DNA of 64,000 nt from Saxidomus purpurata (lineage: Eukaryota > Mollusca > Bivalvia > Venerida > Veneridae), in contig JAFMSR010000017.1 of the NCBI GenBank assembly GCA_022818135.1, positions 9,318,340 through 9,382,339 of the forward strand, written 5' to 3'. Shown here piece by piece: positions 23,397 to 36,275 of the stretch. How positions within the stretch are numbered: the first letter of the stretch is position 1; each line of letters opens with the position of its first letter. The notes below the pieces were generated by a model that made no database searches, was not told where the DNA came from, and was given only the letters and a program-made list of their open reading frames with translations. Position numbers and translations under genes: made by a program.

Positions 23397-24117
23397 GATT
23401 CTAACATGACCAGATATTACAGAAAGTGAATAAATGCAAAGCTTTATTTTTTAACGCAAGCTCATTTAACGTCATACGGCGCAATATGACGTCATGTTTG
23501 CAGCATATCGGTCCCGCGTTGTTTATGGTTTAATATAACATAATTTTTCTACTCTTTGTATATAGAGACAAAATCGTGAGTCATGTTAGAATAAGAAATA
23601 CATTTCGACCCAGTATCATTTATAGAATGTTATGATGAGGGTATGAATGACAGCCAAACAATGCAGTCAGGTTGTTCAACTTAATTTCGACCGTTTACTC
23701 AATCATCTTTAAATACAAGTTCAGTTTAATAGCAAATACAGAACCCTGATATATGAAATAATGTAGAATACAACAATTCATCTCTCAGAAAGGTGTAATC
23801 ATTTCTCCAGTTTTAAGCATAGAACATATCAAAAAGAAACATGTAATATCAGATGGACAAATACACACGTAACAATGCAAGATGGGATGTCAGAAGGCTC
23901 AATGTAATTTTTGCACTAAAACTGTTCCGTATGACACAAACATGCTTTTTGCAGCTATTAATTATTCCGGCAAGACAGGCACAAAAATATGTTACACCTT
24001 ATACTACAAATTACAGCTTGTCCTTCAAGCTAGGCGGTTCCGTGGCTTTGGTATGTCAACAAGTCAGTAAGTAACATATATTGCATGTATATAAGTATAC
24101 ACTTTGGATGCACAAAC

Positions 24118-24690
24118 AAATAAGAGGGCCATAATGGTCCCATATCCTTCACCTGAGTGACAGCTCATGAAATATTCCAATACATTTTCATGATGATTGA
24201 ATGCAAAATGTAACCTCTATGGTGTTCACAAGCTTTTGATCCCAGGTGACCCTAACTCAAAACATTAAGAACAGCATTTGACAAATTTTCATGCAAATTG
24301 GGTATCAAATGAGGCCTGTAGAGTGTTAAAAAGGTTTTCTGTTATTTGACTTGTGGTTCAGTTTTTAAACCCCCATGTGACCCAGTTAGGAGTCTGGCCT
24401 ACAAACATTCTGACTAATTTTCATGATGATTTGGGGTCCATGTGGCCCCTAGAGGGTGAACAAAGTTTTCCTTTAATTTGCCATGGTGACGTAGTTTTTG
24501 ACCAGATATGACCCATTTTAGAACTCACCTAGATTTTATCAACACTCGCATTCTGAAAAAGTTTCTTGAAGATCCAATGAAAAATGTTGTACCTTTGTAT
24601 ACACAAGGTTAATTGTTGACGGATGTTACAGCCAACAAACATCAAATGGTCACAATAGCGAACCGTGGGTACTCAGCTCATGTGGGTTAA
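24118..24690. repeat. Composite element remnant (GGGCCA-TAA-TGGTCC hairpin)
   Basis: Starts AATAAGAG then a hairpin GGGCCA-TAA-TGGTCC and a CACCTGAG segment, as in the 43366-43717 element. The body has diverged units with gtgaccc and ttttcatgatgatt. The right end near 24680 is unclear, so boundaries are approximate. Confidence 0.5.
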
Positions 24691-24724
24691 AAAAAAAATT
24701 ATATATAATCTTACATGTCATTCA

Positions 24725-25402
24725 CAAGAAGGCCAAGATAGCCCTATACCCCACACCTGGCTGTAACCGTTGACTATAATACATGGTTAACAATCACATT
24801 ACAGGAAGAGTCAATTTTGACCTGAGGGTTATGATTTGAACACTATTCGTAGATGTTCGCTACACAATGTTACATTTAAAACATCTTTGCTCCATGTCTT
24901 GTGGTTTAAGACAATAATTCTTTGAAGTGTTTTCTATCATAAGCCTATGTAAAATCAAGTGACCCCTCAGGCAGAGTCAATTTTGACTCAGCGGTCAAAA
25001 ATCTAAGCTCTATAGGCCTTGTGGTTTCAGAGATCTTTAAAGATTTTCCTATATAAGCATATGCAAAATCAAGTGACCCCCGAGCAGGTCATGATTTGAA
25101 CAATCTTGGTACAAGTCCACTAGGAAATGCTACATGCTAAATATCTAAGCTTTCAAAGGAGATAAGTTTTAACATTTTTCCTAATTGTTGAAATAATAAC
25201 CTGAATTCTGCATGGAATGGAATTTTGGAATAACTTTGATAGAGCTTCATGCAAGGAACACCCTTGCCAAGTTTCTTTAACATTGGCCAAGTGGTTTTAG
25301 AGATGTCGTTTGAAGAATATGGTGGATGGAAGGACATCGTACCGGGGACAATGAGTGATCCTAATAGCTTTCCCTAGAACTTTGCGCCAGGCGAGCTAAA
25401 AG
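24725..25402. repeat. Composite element remnant
   Basis: Starts ACAAGAAGGCCAAGATAGCC with ACACCTGGC about 15 bp later. Ends GCGCCAGGCGAGCTAAAA, whose GCCAGG complements CCTGGC on the left. The interior has two diverged copies of a segment with cactaggaaatgctacatgc-like text. Same group as 43366-43717. Confidence 0.55.
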
Positions 25403-26318
25403 TTAGTCTACAGACAGATACCATCTCACACTTTCTTTATTCCTTCTGCACAGTCAATAGAGATTTAAACTAAACCTTGTGTTTTACCTAATTCAGGTAT
25501 TCCCATTGTTCCCACAGCAATAATTAATGATTATGTAAAAGAAAGATCGAAAAGTCCATTTAAGAAATCTAGCATGAAAAGGCTTATTATAAATATAATT
25601 GCACATTCTCCAATATCTAGACTGGTTTACCATTCACCCATTCAAGTGAGATACTACTACTAGATGAAGTAGCATGTGCAAAGGGAAGCAACTCTGGTCA
25701 TGTGGTTGGAGCATGTGTTTTGTGTAAACATAAGAGAAAACTTTTCAAGGCCACATGTAAACATTTTGCTTAATGTCAGATAATCAGGTCTTACATATAC
25801 CCAAGGTTATCAATGTAGATTTCTCACCCTGGTGTGGACTTCATTGGATATCAATACACTTATGTATAGGAAAGTAATTCATTCTTTTTATCAGTTTAAC
25901 CAATCTCATGTTTACTATTTGTTAATTCAATCTATTATTCAACACCAATTACAGAGTTCTTTAGTTATGTAATGACAAAAAAAGGTATTCGACCAACTGG
26001 ATATGGGTTTTGTTTTTTTTTATATATAGATCTATGTTATGGTATGTCAATTCACATGCTGGGTAACTCGTAAACCTGATACATTTCTAAAATGCACATT
26101 AATTTTGCAGAGACTGTATGCCAATGAACACTCACAGATGATAATAGAAGAGAGTGTATTAAAGTGTTGATTTGGTTAAATTTCAGGAGCAGCAGCTGTA
26201 GGTCCAGAGAGCCTGCTACAATCTCACCAGTTCTATCAGACCTGACCACCATAGAATGCCCTAAAAACTACCAGACAGGAGTTGCATGATGATGCCACAA
26301 GACTGAACCCTTACTGTC
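25403..26318. other. No firm gene; two weak plus-strand exon candidates
   Basis: At 25494 an acceptor (ttttacctaattcag) and a donor at 25535 (GATTAT|GTAAAAG) bound a 42-bp frame reading IPIVPTAIINDY. At 26187 an acceptor (ggttaaatttcag) opens a frame reading AAAVGPESLLQSHQFYQT before TGA. Neither can be joined to a neighbour with certainty. Confidence 0.25.
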
Positions 26319-26858
26319 TTACTGTTCATCTATAACCTACAGATATAGTAGTCACGGTTCACTGTTCATTTATAGCCTACATATCAGTAGCCACGGCTCA
26401 CTGTTCATCAATAGCCTACATAACAGTAGCCACACTCACTGTTCATCTATAGCCTACATAACAGCAGTCACGGCTCACTGTTCATCTATAGCCTACATAA
26501 CAGTAGCCACGGCTCACTGTTCATCTATAGCCTACATAACAGTAGCCACACTCACTGTTCATCTATAGCCTACATAACAGTAGCCACACTCACTGTTCAT
26601 CTATAGCCTATATAACAGTAACCACACTCACTGTTCATCTATAGCCTACATAACAGCAGTCACGGCTCACTGTTCATCTATAGCCTACATAACAGTAGCC
26701 ACGGCTCACTGTTCTTCTATAGCCTACATAACAGTAGCCACGGCTCACTGTTCATCTTTAACTTAAAGATACAGTAGTCACGGCTCACTGTTCATCCATA
26801 ACCTACAGATATAGCAGGCATGGCTCACTGTTCATTTATTATCCGCAAACAGAGTAGC
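26319..26858. repeat. 38/39-bp tandem array, about 14 units
   Basis: Units contain ggctcactgttcatctatag then cctacataacagtagccac. Some units read cactcactg in place of cggctcactg, which makes 38 bp. Variation is greater at both edges, as expected for an array that grows in the middle. Confidence 0.9.
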
Positions 26859-27202
26859 ATACTGTCCCACATACAGGTACTATACAATGGGCATGTGAAA
26901 GAACAAAGCCTGTCTCTGTAACTGGAACACTTTCTGTATCTTGAACAATTTCCCAACACATTCCAAGAACTAACCTCTTCTGGGGGCATTAAAGTCATAT
27001 GGATTATATGGCTCTAAATACAGTATGATACACTCCGGATATGCACATGTGTTGTTTGTCTTCTAGTTTGTTCAAGACATGGTAAAACAGACATTCAACA
27101 GTTTATCAATTTTTTGGCTCTCTGGATTTCTACATTTTCTTTCTATGAATAGAATATAATATTCAACTTACACGAGTGACTGTTTGCGCTCGTTGTCTCT
27201 AG

Positions 27203-27283
27203 GGGTTGCGTGTCCCGACTCAGACATACTACAGGCCACGCATCAGTTCAAGAACGACTACATCCTTCCCTGCAAAACATATG
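27203..27283 (+). CDS. Candidate internal exon, protein unidentified
   Basis: An 81-bp segment lies between a good acceptor (cgctcgttgtctctag) and donor (ATATG|GTAATG). All three frames are open. The frame starting with two carried bases looks most natural by codon choice and includes DSDILQATHQFKNDYILPC. Phase 0 would read LRVPTQTYYRPRISS. Base composition is clearly less AT-rich than its neighbours. It cannot be joined directly to 36276-36355, because every phase gives a stop or a mismatch. The gene remains unknown. Confidence 0.35.
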
Positions 27284-27479
27284 GTAATGAACTGATATAT
27301 TATAGCACTTTCATCTAATGTTTCCTTTGAAACTCCAAGGTGCCAGATGTAAATCAAGCGATTTAACAATGTTATTGATATATGTAGCAATGTCACATCA
27401 ACAGTTCTCTTGAAATTCCATAGCATGGTGCCAGGTTTCAATCAAGTAATTAAAACACCAGTTTACTGGTATACACCAT

Positions 27480-28025
27480 AACAAGAGCATAGCTTGCGGA
27501 TGCCACACACACTCGTCTGATTTTATAACTTTCTAAGTTTATTTATCACCATTTTTTAAGGTACAGTGTCCTTTACCCTGACCCCAAAACACAATCCCAC
27601 AAAAGGTTTTCATAGTAATAACTAGACACTAAGTTTGGGCACAATAATTCAACTGCAACTAAAGATGTTGTTTTTTTCCCAACCCTAGACTTTGACTGCA
27701 TGAGCCCCAAACACAATCCCAATTAATTTAAGTTTTTATTCAGATGTCTTACACACTTAATAATGTAGTTACATTATGTAACTAAAGATATTGAACATAT
27801 TACTGTTTTTTCTATTTTTAGTTAGTGACCTTAACAATGAGCCCAGGAGCCCCAAATCCCTTCTTAAATAATTACTGCAAAAATCAAAGGACTGAAAGTT
27901 CTGGAGGATCGATTGTCTCTGAACAACACAGTCTGCACACATACATGTGTAAATATCAGGACAACATAGACTGTACACATACATGTGTGAATATCAGGAC
28001 AACCCTTGCACGAGTAAAGTTATAA
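27480..28025. repeat. Composite element fragment and a 35-bp direct duplication
   Basis: Starts AACAAGAGCAT with a weak GCAT...ATGC hairpin, like the left ends elsewhere. It has two core-like segments with ccctgaccccaaaacacaat and gagccccaaacacaatccca. Around 27930-28003 a segment with cacatacatgtgt and aatatcaggacaac is repeated twice in tandem. A relative of the core occurs at about 29430-29540. Confidence 0.5.
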
Positions 28026-28261
28026 ACTGGAGACACAACTGTCCACAAATTTTGACCTTTCACCATTTTTGTAAACTTTACTTTTGAGACAGGAACCCAT
28101 GTGCTTACTTTATGTCATTCAGTGACTATGTTCAACTACCCTATGAAGTATTAAGCTGTGAATCGTAACTGAGAAATGGATTTTGACAAAACTGGACTGA
28201 ATATTTATGGTCATTTTAATGTCATTCAAACGTTATGGGATATACCCATAAGGTTGATTGT

Positions 28262-28385
28262 ATTGTGCCAATTAATTCGGATTTAACGTCGCACCCAACA
28301 GCTAAGGTCATATTGCAACTTCCGACTTTCATGGAGGAGGAAGACCCTAGGTGCCAACTCCCTGTACCAGAATTTGGGGGTCATT
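28262..28385 (+). repeat. Truncated mollusc SINE-like repeat
   Basis: Contains tttaacgtcgcacc, aggtcatattgcaact, ggaggaagaccct and aggtgccaactccctg in the order I know from a widespread mollusc SINE-type repeat. The open frame across it is therefore repeat-derived. Identification rests on memory of that repeat and needs a library search. Confidence 0.45.
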
Positions 28386-29028
28386 TAGAAATTCCGAGGG
28401 TCATACCCTTTATTGTAAAAAAATAAAAGGCATGACTATATGTGAAAGAAGTTTTATTCAGTTTACTTCTGTAAAACTGCATGTGATACATCACAAAATG
28501 GTGGGTAATCAAAGGGTTGGCAAGACAACAGGTGTTTCTCTTTGAATGCTTTCCATTTTGTCACTGCATCTAGAAATGTCCACAAAGCGAATTTTTCATT
28601 GCATTCAACCATAGACATTAAACTTGGATATTATTTGGCACACTTAAACCCCTTTAATAGTGACAGTCTGATCGAAATTACTACAAAATGATCATTAAAA
28701 TCACTCAGAAAGACGTTTTTGTTTCCCCTATTAAGGTTTGTCGACCATCTCTTGTTGTGCGTCTACGATCTATGATGACGGTATCATAAGAATCAACACA
28801 CACAAAAACGCAATGGTACAAAATGCGGGGCGATCCGAAATCAGACGACGGAATAGGGTCAAAATTAGACATATCCCATACCGGCAGCATATTTTATCAA
28901 CAATTTATCTTGCATTTCGAAGTGTTTTGAGAGGTTTTGAAATGTTGTTTTTGTAGTAATTTGATCGTACACATTTTAATTGTGTCACAGAAGACGCCCT
29001 TTGCTATTTCTGTTGCGTCATTGACAAA

Positions 29029-29097
29029 ATGAGTGCGTCAAAACCACAGAAAACGCGCTCTCGCGGAAACACTGAATTTAGTGTATCCGGTGTAGCG
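29029..29097 (+). CDS. Candidate first coding exon, protein unidentified
   Basis: ATG at 29029 in an AAAATG context opens 23 codons (start MSASKPQKTRSRGNTEFSVS) and ends at a strong donor (TAGCG|GTACGT). The segment is CpG-rich compared with its surroundings (acgcgctctcgcgg), as expected near a transcription start. No downstream exon could be linked with confidence. The nearest plus-strand candidate, 36276, needs a different phase, so at least one further exon would be required. Confidence 0.35.
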
Positions 29098-29974
29098 GTA
29101 CGTATTTCACGGGTCTTACATTTCTTATGTCACACCGGTCTGACAGTAAAAACCGCGTAGGAAAATAGTTCTATACAGAATAGATACCTCGTTGATTTAA
29201 GTTACAAATTATAAGAAAAACAACAATATAATATTATGCTATTCTGAAATGTTTTGATATTATTTAGATCTGTTACTATATAATTTTTAAAACAGAGGAT
29301 GGTATAATTCGTAACAACGGAATATATGGAACTACATGTTTGTATGTAAAGAGTTCAGCCGTAAGGAAGATATACTCTGTTAACTTTGGATCCGATTGAA
29401 TAAATCAATCGATCCAAAAAGTTGGTTACATTATGTCAACTGTAACTAAAGATATGGAATATAATACAGTTTTCCTATTTTTAGAAACAGTGACCTTGAC
29501 CCCAGGAGCCCTACAATACAATCAAAATATGTTACAAAAATATTGTGTGTGTGAAACTTTCTAAGTTTAGAAGGGGCAATAATCCAGCCAAAAACATTAC
29601 AGGGTTATGTAACTTGTAAAATTCTTCCTTTATACAATTTTCCATTTGATAGTGAACAGGTATTCCAAGTTTGAAAGTGATATCTTTGATAGTTTGCATG
29701 TAAGTGACCCAAGTGCAAAAATCAGACTAGCTAAAAATGTCCAAAAATACTAAAATAGACCCCCCTCCCCTTCCAAATGTGTGACTCAAAAACCAGTTTG
29801 ATATGTTGAAGTACATTATCCATTTATTGTTTGTGAAAAATTTGAAATCAATCTAACAAACTAGATGCCCACATGCAACATGTCGAGCCCACCATATGTC
29901 AAAAGGGCTTACTCCTTACCAAGTAGAGATGAGTCAAAATACACCTAAATATTGGATGTAACATGCATGTTGTA

Positions 29975-30877
29975 CAGTCGACTCTCGAAAGTTCGAACCC
30001 GGATAATTGGAACACCCCCGATTATTCGAACACATCGTCGGGTCCCGAATTTTTTCCTTCTAAATTCAATGTGTTATACTCCGGTTAATCGGAACCCGGA
30101 TAATCGGAACTTTCGAACTGATGTTATTGTCCGCTCATTAATAAAATAGTGTGAATAACTCCGGAAAATTCGAACAGTGTCGTTCGTTAATTGATCAATC
30201 AGCCGGCCGCATATTTTTCACACCTCGTGAAAATTGAGCAGGTGCCAGCTTGATTGAGTAAATATCGTCACTTGGTAATAATATAGGATATGTGTATTTG
30301 TTTGCTGCGCGTGCTAACATTTATGATTATGTTTGTGGCAATCCTTGCCTGTCATAAAATGAGTTAATTGTTTCATATTCAATAAAGCTATATAAAATCT
30401 AGATTTTTCAATGTTAACCACACAATTACATGTATGTCAGAACATAGTGTATAAAGTTCTAACGTCGAGCAACCTGGTGAAGGTCCCAGTAATGGGGGGG
30501 ATAGCCAGGTCGGCTCATCGGGGAAAATTAATTTTTGCTGAGCAACTTGGTGAAGGGCCCGAACGGAAGGATAGCCAAGTCGGCGACAGGAAAACAAGAA
30601 GTGAAGAGAAAGACAGAACAGAAGACTATCGAGACGAAATATGAAGCAATCTTAGAAGTTGAGAAAGGTTTAAGATCTAAAACTGAAATTGCAAAGATGT
30701 TTGGCATTCCAAAGAATACATTGACTGGCTGGGTAAAAAAGGCTGACGCTATTAAGGAAGGGTTCTTTAGTACCATCTCCAATATGGCCGACATGCTTAC
30801 TCCGGAAAGTTCGAACTACCGATAATTCGAACAAATTTTGCTTCCCCGAGGGTGTTCGAGTTTTCGAGAGTCGACTG
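29975..30877 (+). mobile_element. Tigger (pogo/Tc1-mariner group) deletion derivative, copy 1
   Basis: Terminal inverted repeats CAGTCGACTCTCGAAA and TTTTCGAGAGTCGACTG are flanked by a TA duplication (29973-29974, 30878-30879). Subterminal TTCGAAC and GATAATTGGAAC motifs repeat at both ends. Only the N-terminal part of a transposase remains (see 30535). The catalytic DDE region is absent, so the copy is non-autonomous. A 63-bp in-frame duplication (gagcaacctggtgaagg at 30477, gagcaacttggtgaagg at 30540) is shared with copy 2. Confidence 0.85.
30535..30825 (+). pseudogene. Tigger transposase N-terminal fragment (CENP-B-type HTH)
   Basis: Residues about 20-70 of this frame contain KRKT, a KYEAILEVEKG helix and KTEIAKMFGIPKNTLTGW. 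This is the helix-turn-helix pattern of the CENP-B/pogo DNA-binding domain. The frame then runs into the right terminal region and stops, with no second HTH and no DDE domain. Compared with copy 2 there is an extra G in a G-run near 30494-30500, which separates this frame from the natural start upstream (ATGTCAGAACATAG at about 30434). A remnant, not a working transposase. Confidence 0.75.
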
Positions 30878-31456
30878 TACTACCACAGAAAAGTGGTCTC
30901 GATTTTTCTCTACGGCCACTAATAAAAAAGTTACAATATAAGCTATTTATAGTAACAACAAAGGGAAGTAATTCTAAAAACAAGGGTAGCCCATGGTGGT
31001 GAACATTTGAACAAAGTAACATCAAAATCCCTCCATGCATGAAGAAGAAATGCTCCAGACAAAGATATTCTTGACTTTGAACTTTAACCTAAGTGTGACC
31101 TTAGACCTTGGGACCTGGTTCTTGCGCACTCCGTCTCATGATGGTGAACATTTGTGCCAAGTTAAATTAAAATCCCTCCATGCATGAAAAAGATATGCTC
31201 CGGACAAAGTCATTCTTGAATTTGACCTTTAACCTCCAAGTGTGACCTTGACCTTAGACCTAGGGACGTGGTTCTTGCGCATGACACTCCGTCTCATGAT
31301 GGTGAACATTTGTGCCAAGTAACATCAAAATCCCTCCATGCATGAAAAAGATATGGTCTGGACAAAATCGGACGGACTGACGCACGCACGCACATACACC
31401 GAATCGCCAAAAGTGACAACTATATCAAGCTCACTGCAAGCGGGCTCGACAAAAAT

Positions 31457-32780
31457 TAAGAAGCTATGTCCAATTCTTAAAATCAACCAAAATCCATCAA
31501 GATTCATGTTTTTTACAAAAAATAACAGGTGAGACTCAGCATCTTCAGGATATAATATGAAGAAAGGTATAAGATAAACAAGTTTCCCAAGTTTCAAATT
31601 GATAGCTTTGACAGTTTCAATGTAAGTGACCTAAACGCAAAACTTAACTAACAACCACGACAATCAAATGATGACAATATAGCTTGCCATTTTTTTCAAA
31701 AATCAGACAAGCTAAAAAAGTACTGCAAACTTTGTATACAACATTGCCTTTGAACCTCCTTAAGGTAATAAACTGCACAGGCAGGTTCAGATAGGTTGCT
31801 TTCCATAGAACCGACAGTTACTGTATGGAACACGTTTTGACTGTATGAATTTAAAGGCTATGCCAACAAACAGCTCCTGAATGTTTAAAACTCAGACGTC
31901 CTAGGCAAATGCTGACACTTTTAGACAACCTTGAAAATGACCTTGGACACAATTTTACCAGGTTTGAAAATTTTCGTTTTTCTAATGCTCATGTACAGGC
32001 CCCTGTGGGATTATGTTTTGACTGCATGCAAATATTTTTCATAGACATTAAGCAGACATGTCGTGCTCAAACCCAGGTATACTGACATCTCATGAGAATG
32101 CTTAAATCCACCTCCCATTAACAAAAAAGAAAAAAAAAGTCCATGCACAGGTTAGTAGATAGGGTGACCCCTGCCCATGACCTCTGTAGGTAGTCTAATG
32201 AAAATTCTACTTTCATGTTACCGTTCATGTACAGTACAGTGTTTATAAAAACACATGCGTGTCTGTGGAGTGCGACAAAATATGCTGGCAGTGCGAAGGA
32301 TATAGCAAAATTCCAAATGAAAGAAACAAATTTTCTGGGCCTTACTTTTTTCCTTCATTATTTAATATGAAAATGCTATAATTACGAATAAAACATACTC
32401 TGGATAGAAAGAACAAATTTAAATGATCCCCAAGCAGTTAGTTCTATAATGGAGTGCACTGTACATTGAAAAAGAATTGTAATATTTCATTTCCAAATAC
32501 CAACAAACAAGGTGTGGTAATCATGTTAATTATACCAAAAAAAGGTAAAAATTTATTACCTACATGTATTATACTAATACTCCAAACTCTAATTACAGAT
32601 TTTAAAGTGTCAAAAGAATCCTTTATCTATAGGAAATTATCAATTTATTCCTTTGAACTAACTGCTTCTGTCTATTCATGAAGACATTGTATCAATCTAT
32701 AATGTAACAGCAGAACTCTCTGAGATTCTATTTTAAGGCCACCCAAACACTTTGTAGAATGCTACCTAATAGCAACAAAT
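31457..32780. other. No gene recognised
   Basis: AT-rich DNA with core-like fragments (for example tcagacaagctaaaaaagta near 31706). An open frame at 32454-32681 has an acceptor-like site inside but no donor and no motifs. Confidence 0.4.
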
Positions 32781-35700
32781 GATCCTGTTTACCAGTGTAG
32801 ATCAGATCCTGTTTATGTGACCAGTGTAGATCAGATCCTGTTTATGTGACCAGGGTAAATCAGATCCTGCTTATATGACCAGGGTAAATCAGATTCTGTT
32901 TATGTGACCAGTGTAAATCAGATCCTGTTTATGTGACCAGGGTAAATCAGATCCTGCTTATGTGACCAGGGTAAATCAGATTCTGTTTATGTGACCAGTG
33001 TAAATCAGATCCTGTTTATGTGACCAGTGTAAATCAGATCCTGTTTATGTGACCAGGGTAAATCAGATCCTGTTTATGTGACCAGGGTAAATCAGATCCT
33101 GCTTATATGACCAGGGTAAATCAGATTCTGTTTATGTGACCAGTGTAAATAAGATCCTGTTTATGTGACCAGGGTAAATCAGATCCTGTTTATGTGACCA
33201 GGGTAAATCAGATCCTGCTTATATGACCAGTGTAAATAAGATCCTGTTTATGTGACCAGGGTAAATCAGATCCTGTTTATGTGACCAGGGTAAATCAGAT
33301 CCTGTTTATGTGACCAGGGTAAATCAGATCCTGCTTATGTGACCAGGGTAAATCAGATTCTGTTTAAGTGACCAGTGTAAATAAGATCCTGTTTATATGA
33401 CCAGGGTAAATCAGATTCTGTTTATGTGACCAGGGTAAATCAGATCCTGTTTATGTGACCAGGGTAAATCAGATCCTGCTTATATGACCAGTGTAAATAA
33501 GATCCTGTTTATGTGACCAAGGTAAATCAGATCCTGTTTATGTGACCAGGGTAAATCAGATCCTGTTTATGTGACCAGGGTAAATCAGATCCTGTTTATG
33601 TGACCAGGGTAAATCAGATCCTGCTTATGTGACCAGGGTAAATCAGATTCTGTTTATGTGACCAGTGTAAATAAGATCCTGTTTATGTGACCAGGGTAAA
33701 TCAGATCCTGTTTATGTGACCAGGGTAAATCAGATCCTGCTTATATGACCAGTGTAAATCAGATCCTGTTTATGTGACCAGTGTAGATCAGATCCTGCTT
33801 ATGTGACCAGTGTAAATCAGATCCTGCTTATGTGACCAGTGTAAATCAGATCCTGCTTATGTGACAAGTGTAGATCAGATCCTATTTATGTGACCAGTGT
33901 AAATCAGATCCTGTTTATGTGACCAGTGTAGATCAGATCCTGTTTATGTGACCAGTGTAGATCAGATCCTGCTTATGTGACCAGTGTAAATCAGATACTG
34001 CTTATGTGACAAGTGTAGATCAGATCCTATTTATGTGACCAGTGTAAATCAGATCCTGTTTATGTGACAAGTGTAAATCAGATCCTGTTTATGTGACCAG
34101 TGTAGATCAGATCCTGTTTATGTGACCAGTGTAGATCAGATCCTGCTTATGTGACCAGTGTAAATCAGATACTGCTTATGTGACAAGTGTAGATCAGATC
34201 CTATTTATGTGACCAGTGTAAATCAGATCCTGTTTATGTGACAAGTGTAGATCAGATCCTGCTTATGTGATCAGTGTTAATCAGATCCTGTTTATGTGAC
34301 CAGTGTAGATCAGATCCTGTTTATGTGACCAGTGTAAATCAGATACTGCTTATGTGACCAGTGTAAATCAGATACTGCTTATGTGACAAGTGTAGATCAG
34401 ATCCTATTTATGTGACCAGTGTAAATCAGATCCTGTTTATGTGACCAGTGTAGATCAGATCCTGTTTATGTGACCAGTGTAGATCAGATCCTGCTTATGT
34501 GACCAGTGTAAATCAGATACTGCTTATGTGACAAGTGTAGATCAGATCCTATTTATGTGACCAGTGTAAATCAGATCCTGTTTATGTGACAAGTGTAGAT
34601 CAGATCCTGCTTATGTGATCAGTGTTAATCAGATCCTGTTTATGTGATCAGTGTTAATCAGATCCTGTTTATGTGACCAGGGTAAATCAGATCCTGCTTA
34701 TATGACCAGTGTAAATAAGATCCTGTTTATGTGACCAAGGTAAATCAGATCCTGTTTATGTGACCAGGGTAAATCAGATCCTGTTTATGTGACCAGGGTA
34801 AATCAGATCCTGTTTATGTGACCAGGGTAAATCAGATCCTGCTTATGTGACCAGGGTAAATCAGATTCTGTTTATGTGACCAGTGTAAATAAGATCCTGT
34901 TTATGTGACCAGGGTAAATCAGATCCTGTTTATGTGACCAGGGTAAATCAGATCCTGCTTATATGACCAGTGTAAATCAGATCCTGTTTATGTGACCAGT
35001 GTAGATCAGATCCTGTTTATGTGACCAGTGTAAATCAGATACTGCTTATGTGACCAGTGTAAATCAGATACTGCTTATGTGACAAGTATAGATCAGATCC
35101 TATTTATGTGACCAGTGTAAATCAGATCCTGTTTATGTGACCAGTGTAGATCAGATCCTGTTTATGTGACCAGTGTATATCAGATCCTGCTTATGTGACC
35201 AGTGTAAATCAGATACTGCTTATGTGACAAGTGTAGATCAGATCCTATTTATGTGACCAGTGTAAATCAGATCCTGTTTATGTGACAAGTGTAGATCAGA
35301 TCCTGCTTATGTGATCAGTGTTAATCAGATCCTGTTTATGTGATCAGTGTTAATCAGATCCTGTTTATGATATCAGTGTAAATCAGATCCTATTTATGTG
35401 ACCAGTGTAGATCAGATCCTATTTATGTGAGCAGGGTAGATCAGATGCTGCTTATGTGACCAGTGTAAATCAGATCCTGTTTATGTGACCAGTGTAGATC
35501 AGCTCCTGCTTATGTGACCAATGTAGATCAGATCCTGCTTATGTGACCAGTGTAAATCATATCATGTTTATGTGACCAGTGTAAAGCAGATCCTGTTTAT
35601 GTGATCAGTGTAGATCAGATCATGTTTATGTGACCAGGGTAGATCAGATCCTGCTTATGTGACCAGTGTAAATCAGATCCTGTTTATGTGACCAGTGTGG

Positions 35701-36197
35701 ATCAGCCCCTGCTTATGTGACCAATGTAGATCAGATCCTGTTAATGTGACCAGTGTAAATCAGATCCTGCTTATGTGACCAGTGTAGATCAGATCCTGTT
35801 TATGTGACCAGTGTAGATCAGATCCTGCTTATGTGACCAGTGTAGATCAGATCCTGCTTATGTGACCAGTGTAGATCAGATCCTGCTTATGTGACTAGTG
35901 TAAATCAGATCCTGTTTATGTGACCAGTGTAGATCAGATCCTGTTTATGTGACCAGTGTAAATCAGATCCTGTTTATGTGACCAGTGTAGATCAGATCCT
36001 GTTTATGTGACCAGTGTAGATCAGATCCTGTTTATGTGACCAGTGTAAATCAGATCCTGTTTATGTGACCAGTGTAGATCAGATCCTGTTTATGTGACCA
36101 GTGTAGATCAGATCCTGTTTATGTGACCAGTGTAGATCAGATCCTGTTTATGTGACCAGTATAGATCAGATCCTGTTTATGTGACCAGTGTAGATTA
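32781..36197. repeat. 29-bp minisatellite, about 118 units
   Basis: About 3.4 kb of a 29-bp unit containing gatcctg(t/c)ttat, gtgacca and g(t/g)gta(a/g)atca. Variant bases recur in blocks: GGTAAATC units at the left, TGTAGATC and gacaagtg units in the middle, mixed at the right. The rare run tatatgaccagtgtaaataa, followed within 30 bp by gaccaagg, occurs at 33481 and again at 34699. The distance is 1218 bp, or 42 units, so a large block was duplicated. The first unit is shortened. The last units end just before the exon candidate at 36276. Confidence 0.95.
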
Positions 36198-36275
36198 GGA
36201 TTGTGCAAATCAGACAAGCAGTCTTTTGCTGATCTGCGCTATTCAGTCAGTACTTTTTCTCTTTCTTTTTCTTAG

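Larger units (their letters stand above)
29858..31456. mobile_element. Composite tandem-repeat element interrupted by a Tigger insertion (element F)
   Basis: Left end AACTAGATGCCC, hairpin ACATG-CAA-CATGT, then TCGAGCCC. Right end GGGCTCGA at about 31440, an exact complement, preceded by a ggacggactgacgcacgcac microsatellite at 31371. The core has about three units of roughly 140 bp with gatggtgaacatttg and aaatccctccatgcatga. The 903-bp Tigger derivative at 29975-30877 sits inside, so the composite element is the older insertion. Confidence 0.75.

Noticed and set aside
28235..28426. 63-codon ORF
   Set aside because: Its text follows a widespread mollusc SINE-like repeat.
30411..30644. Plus-strand ORF ahead of the Tigger HTH frame
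   Set aside because: It overlaps the shifted reading of the transposase start caused by the extra G; not a separate gene.
32781..36197. CRISPR-like reading of the regular 29-bp repeat
   Set aside because: Units abut with no unique spacers, and the sequence is eukaryotic; it is a minisatellite.
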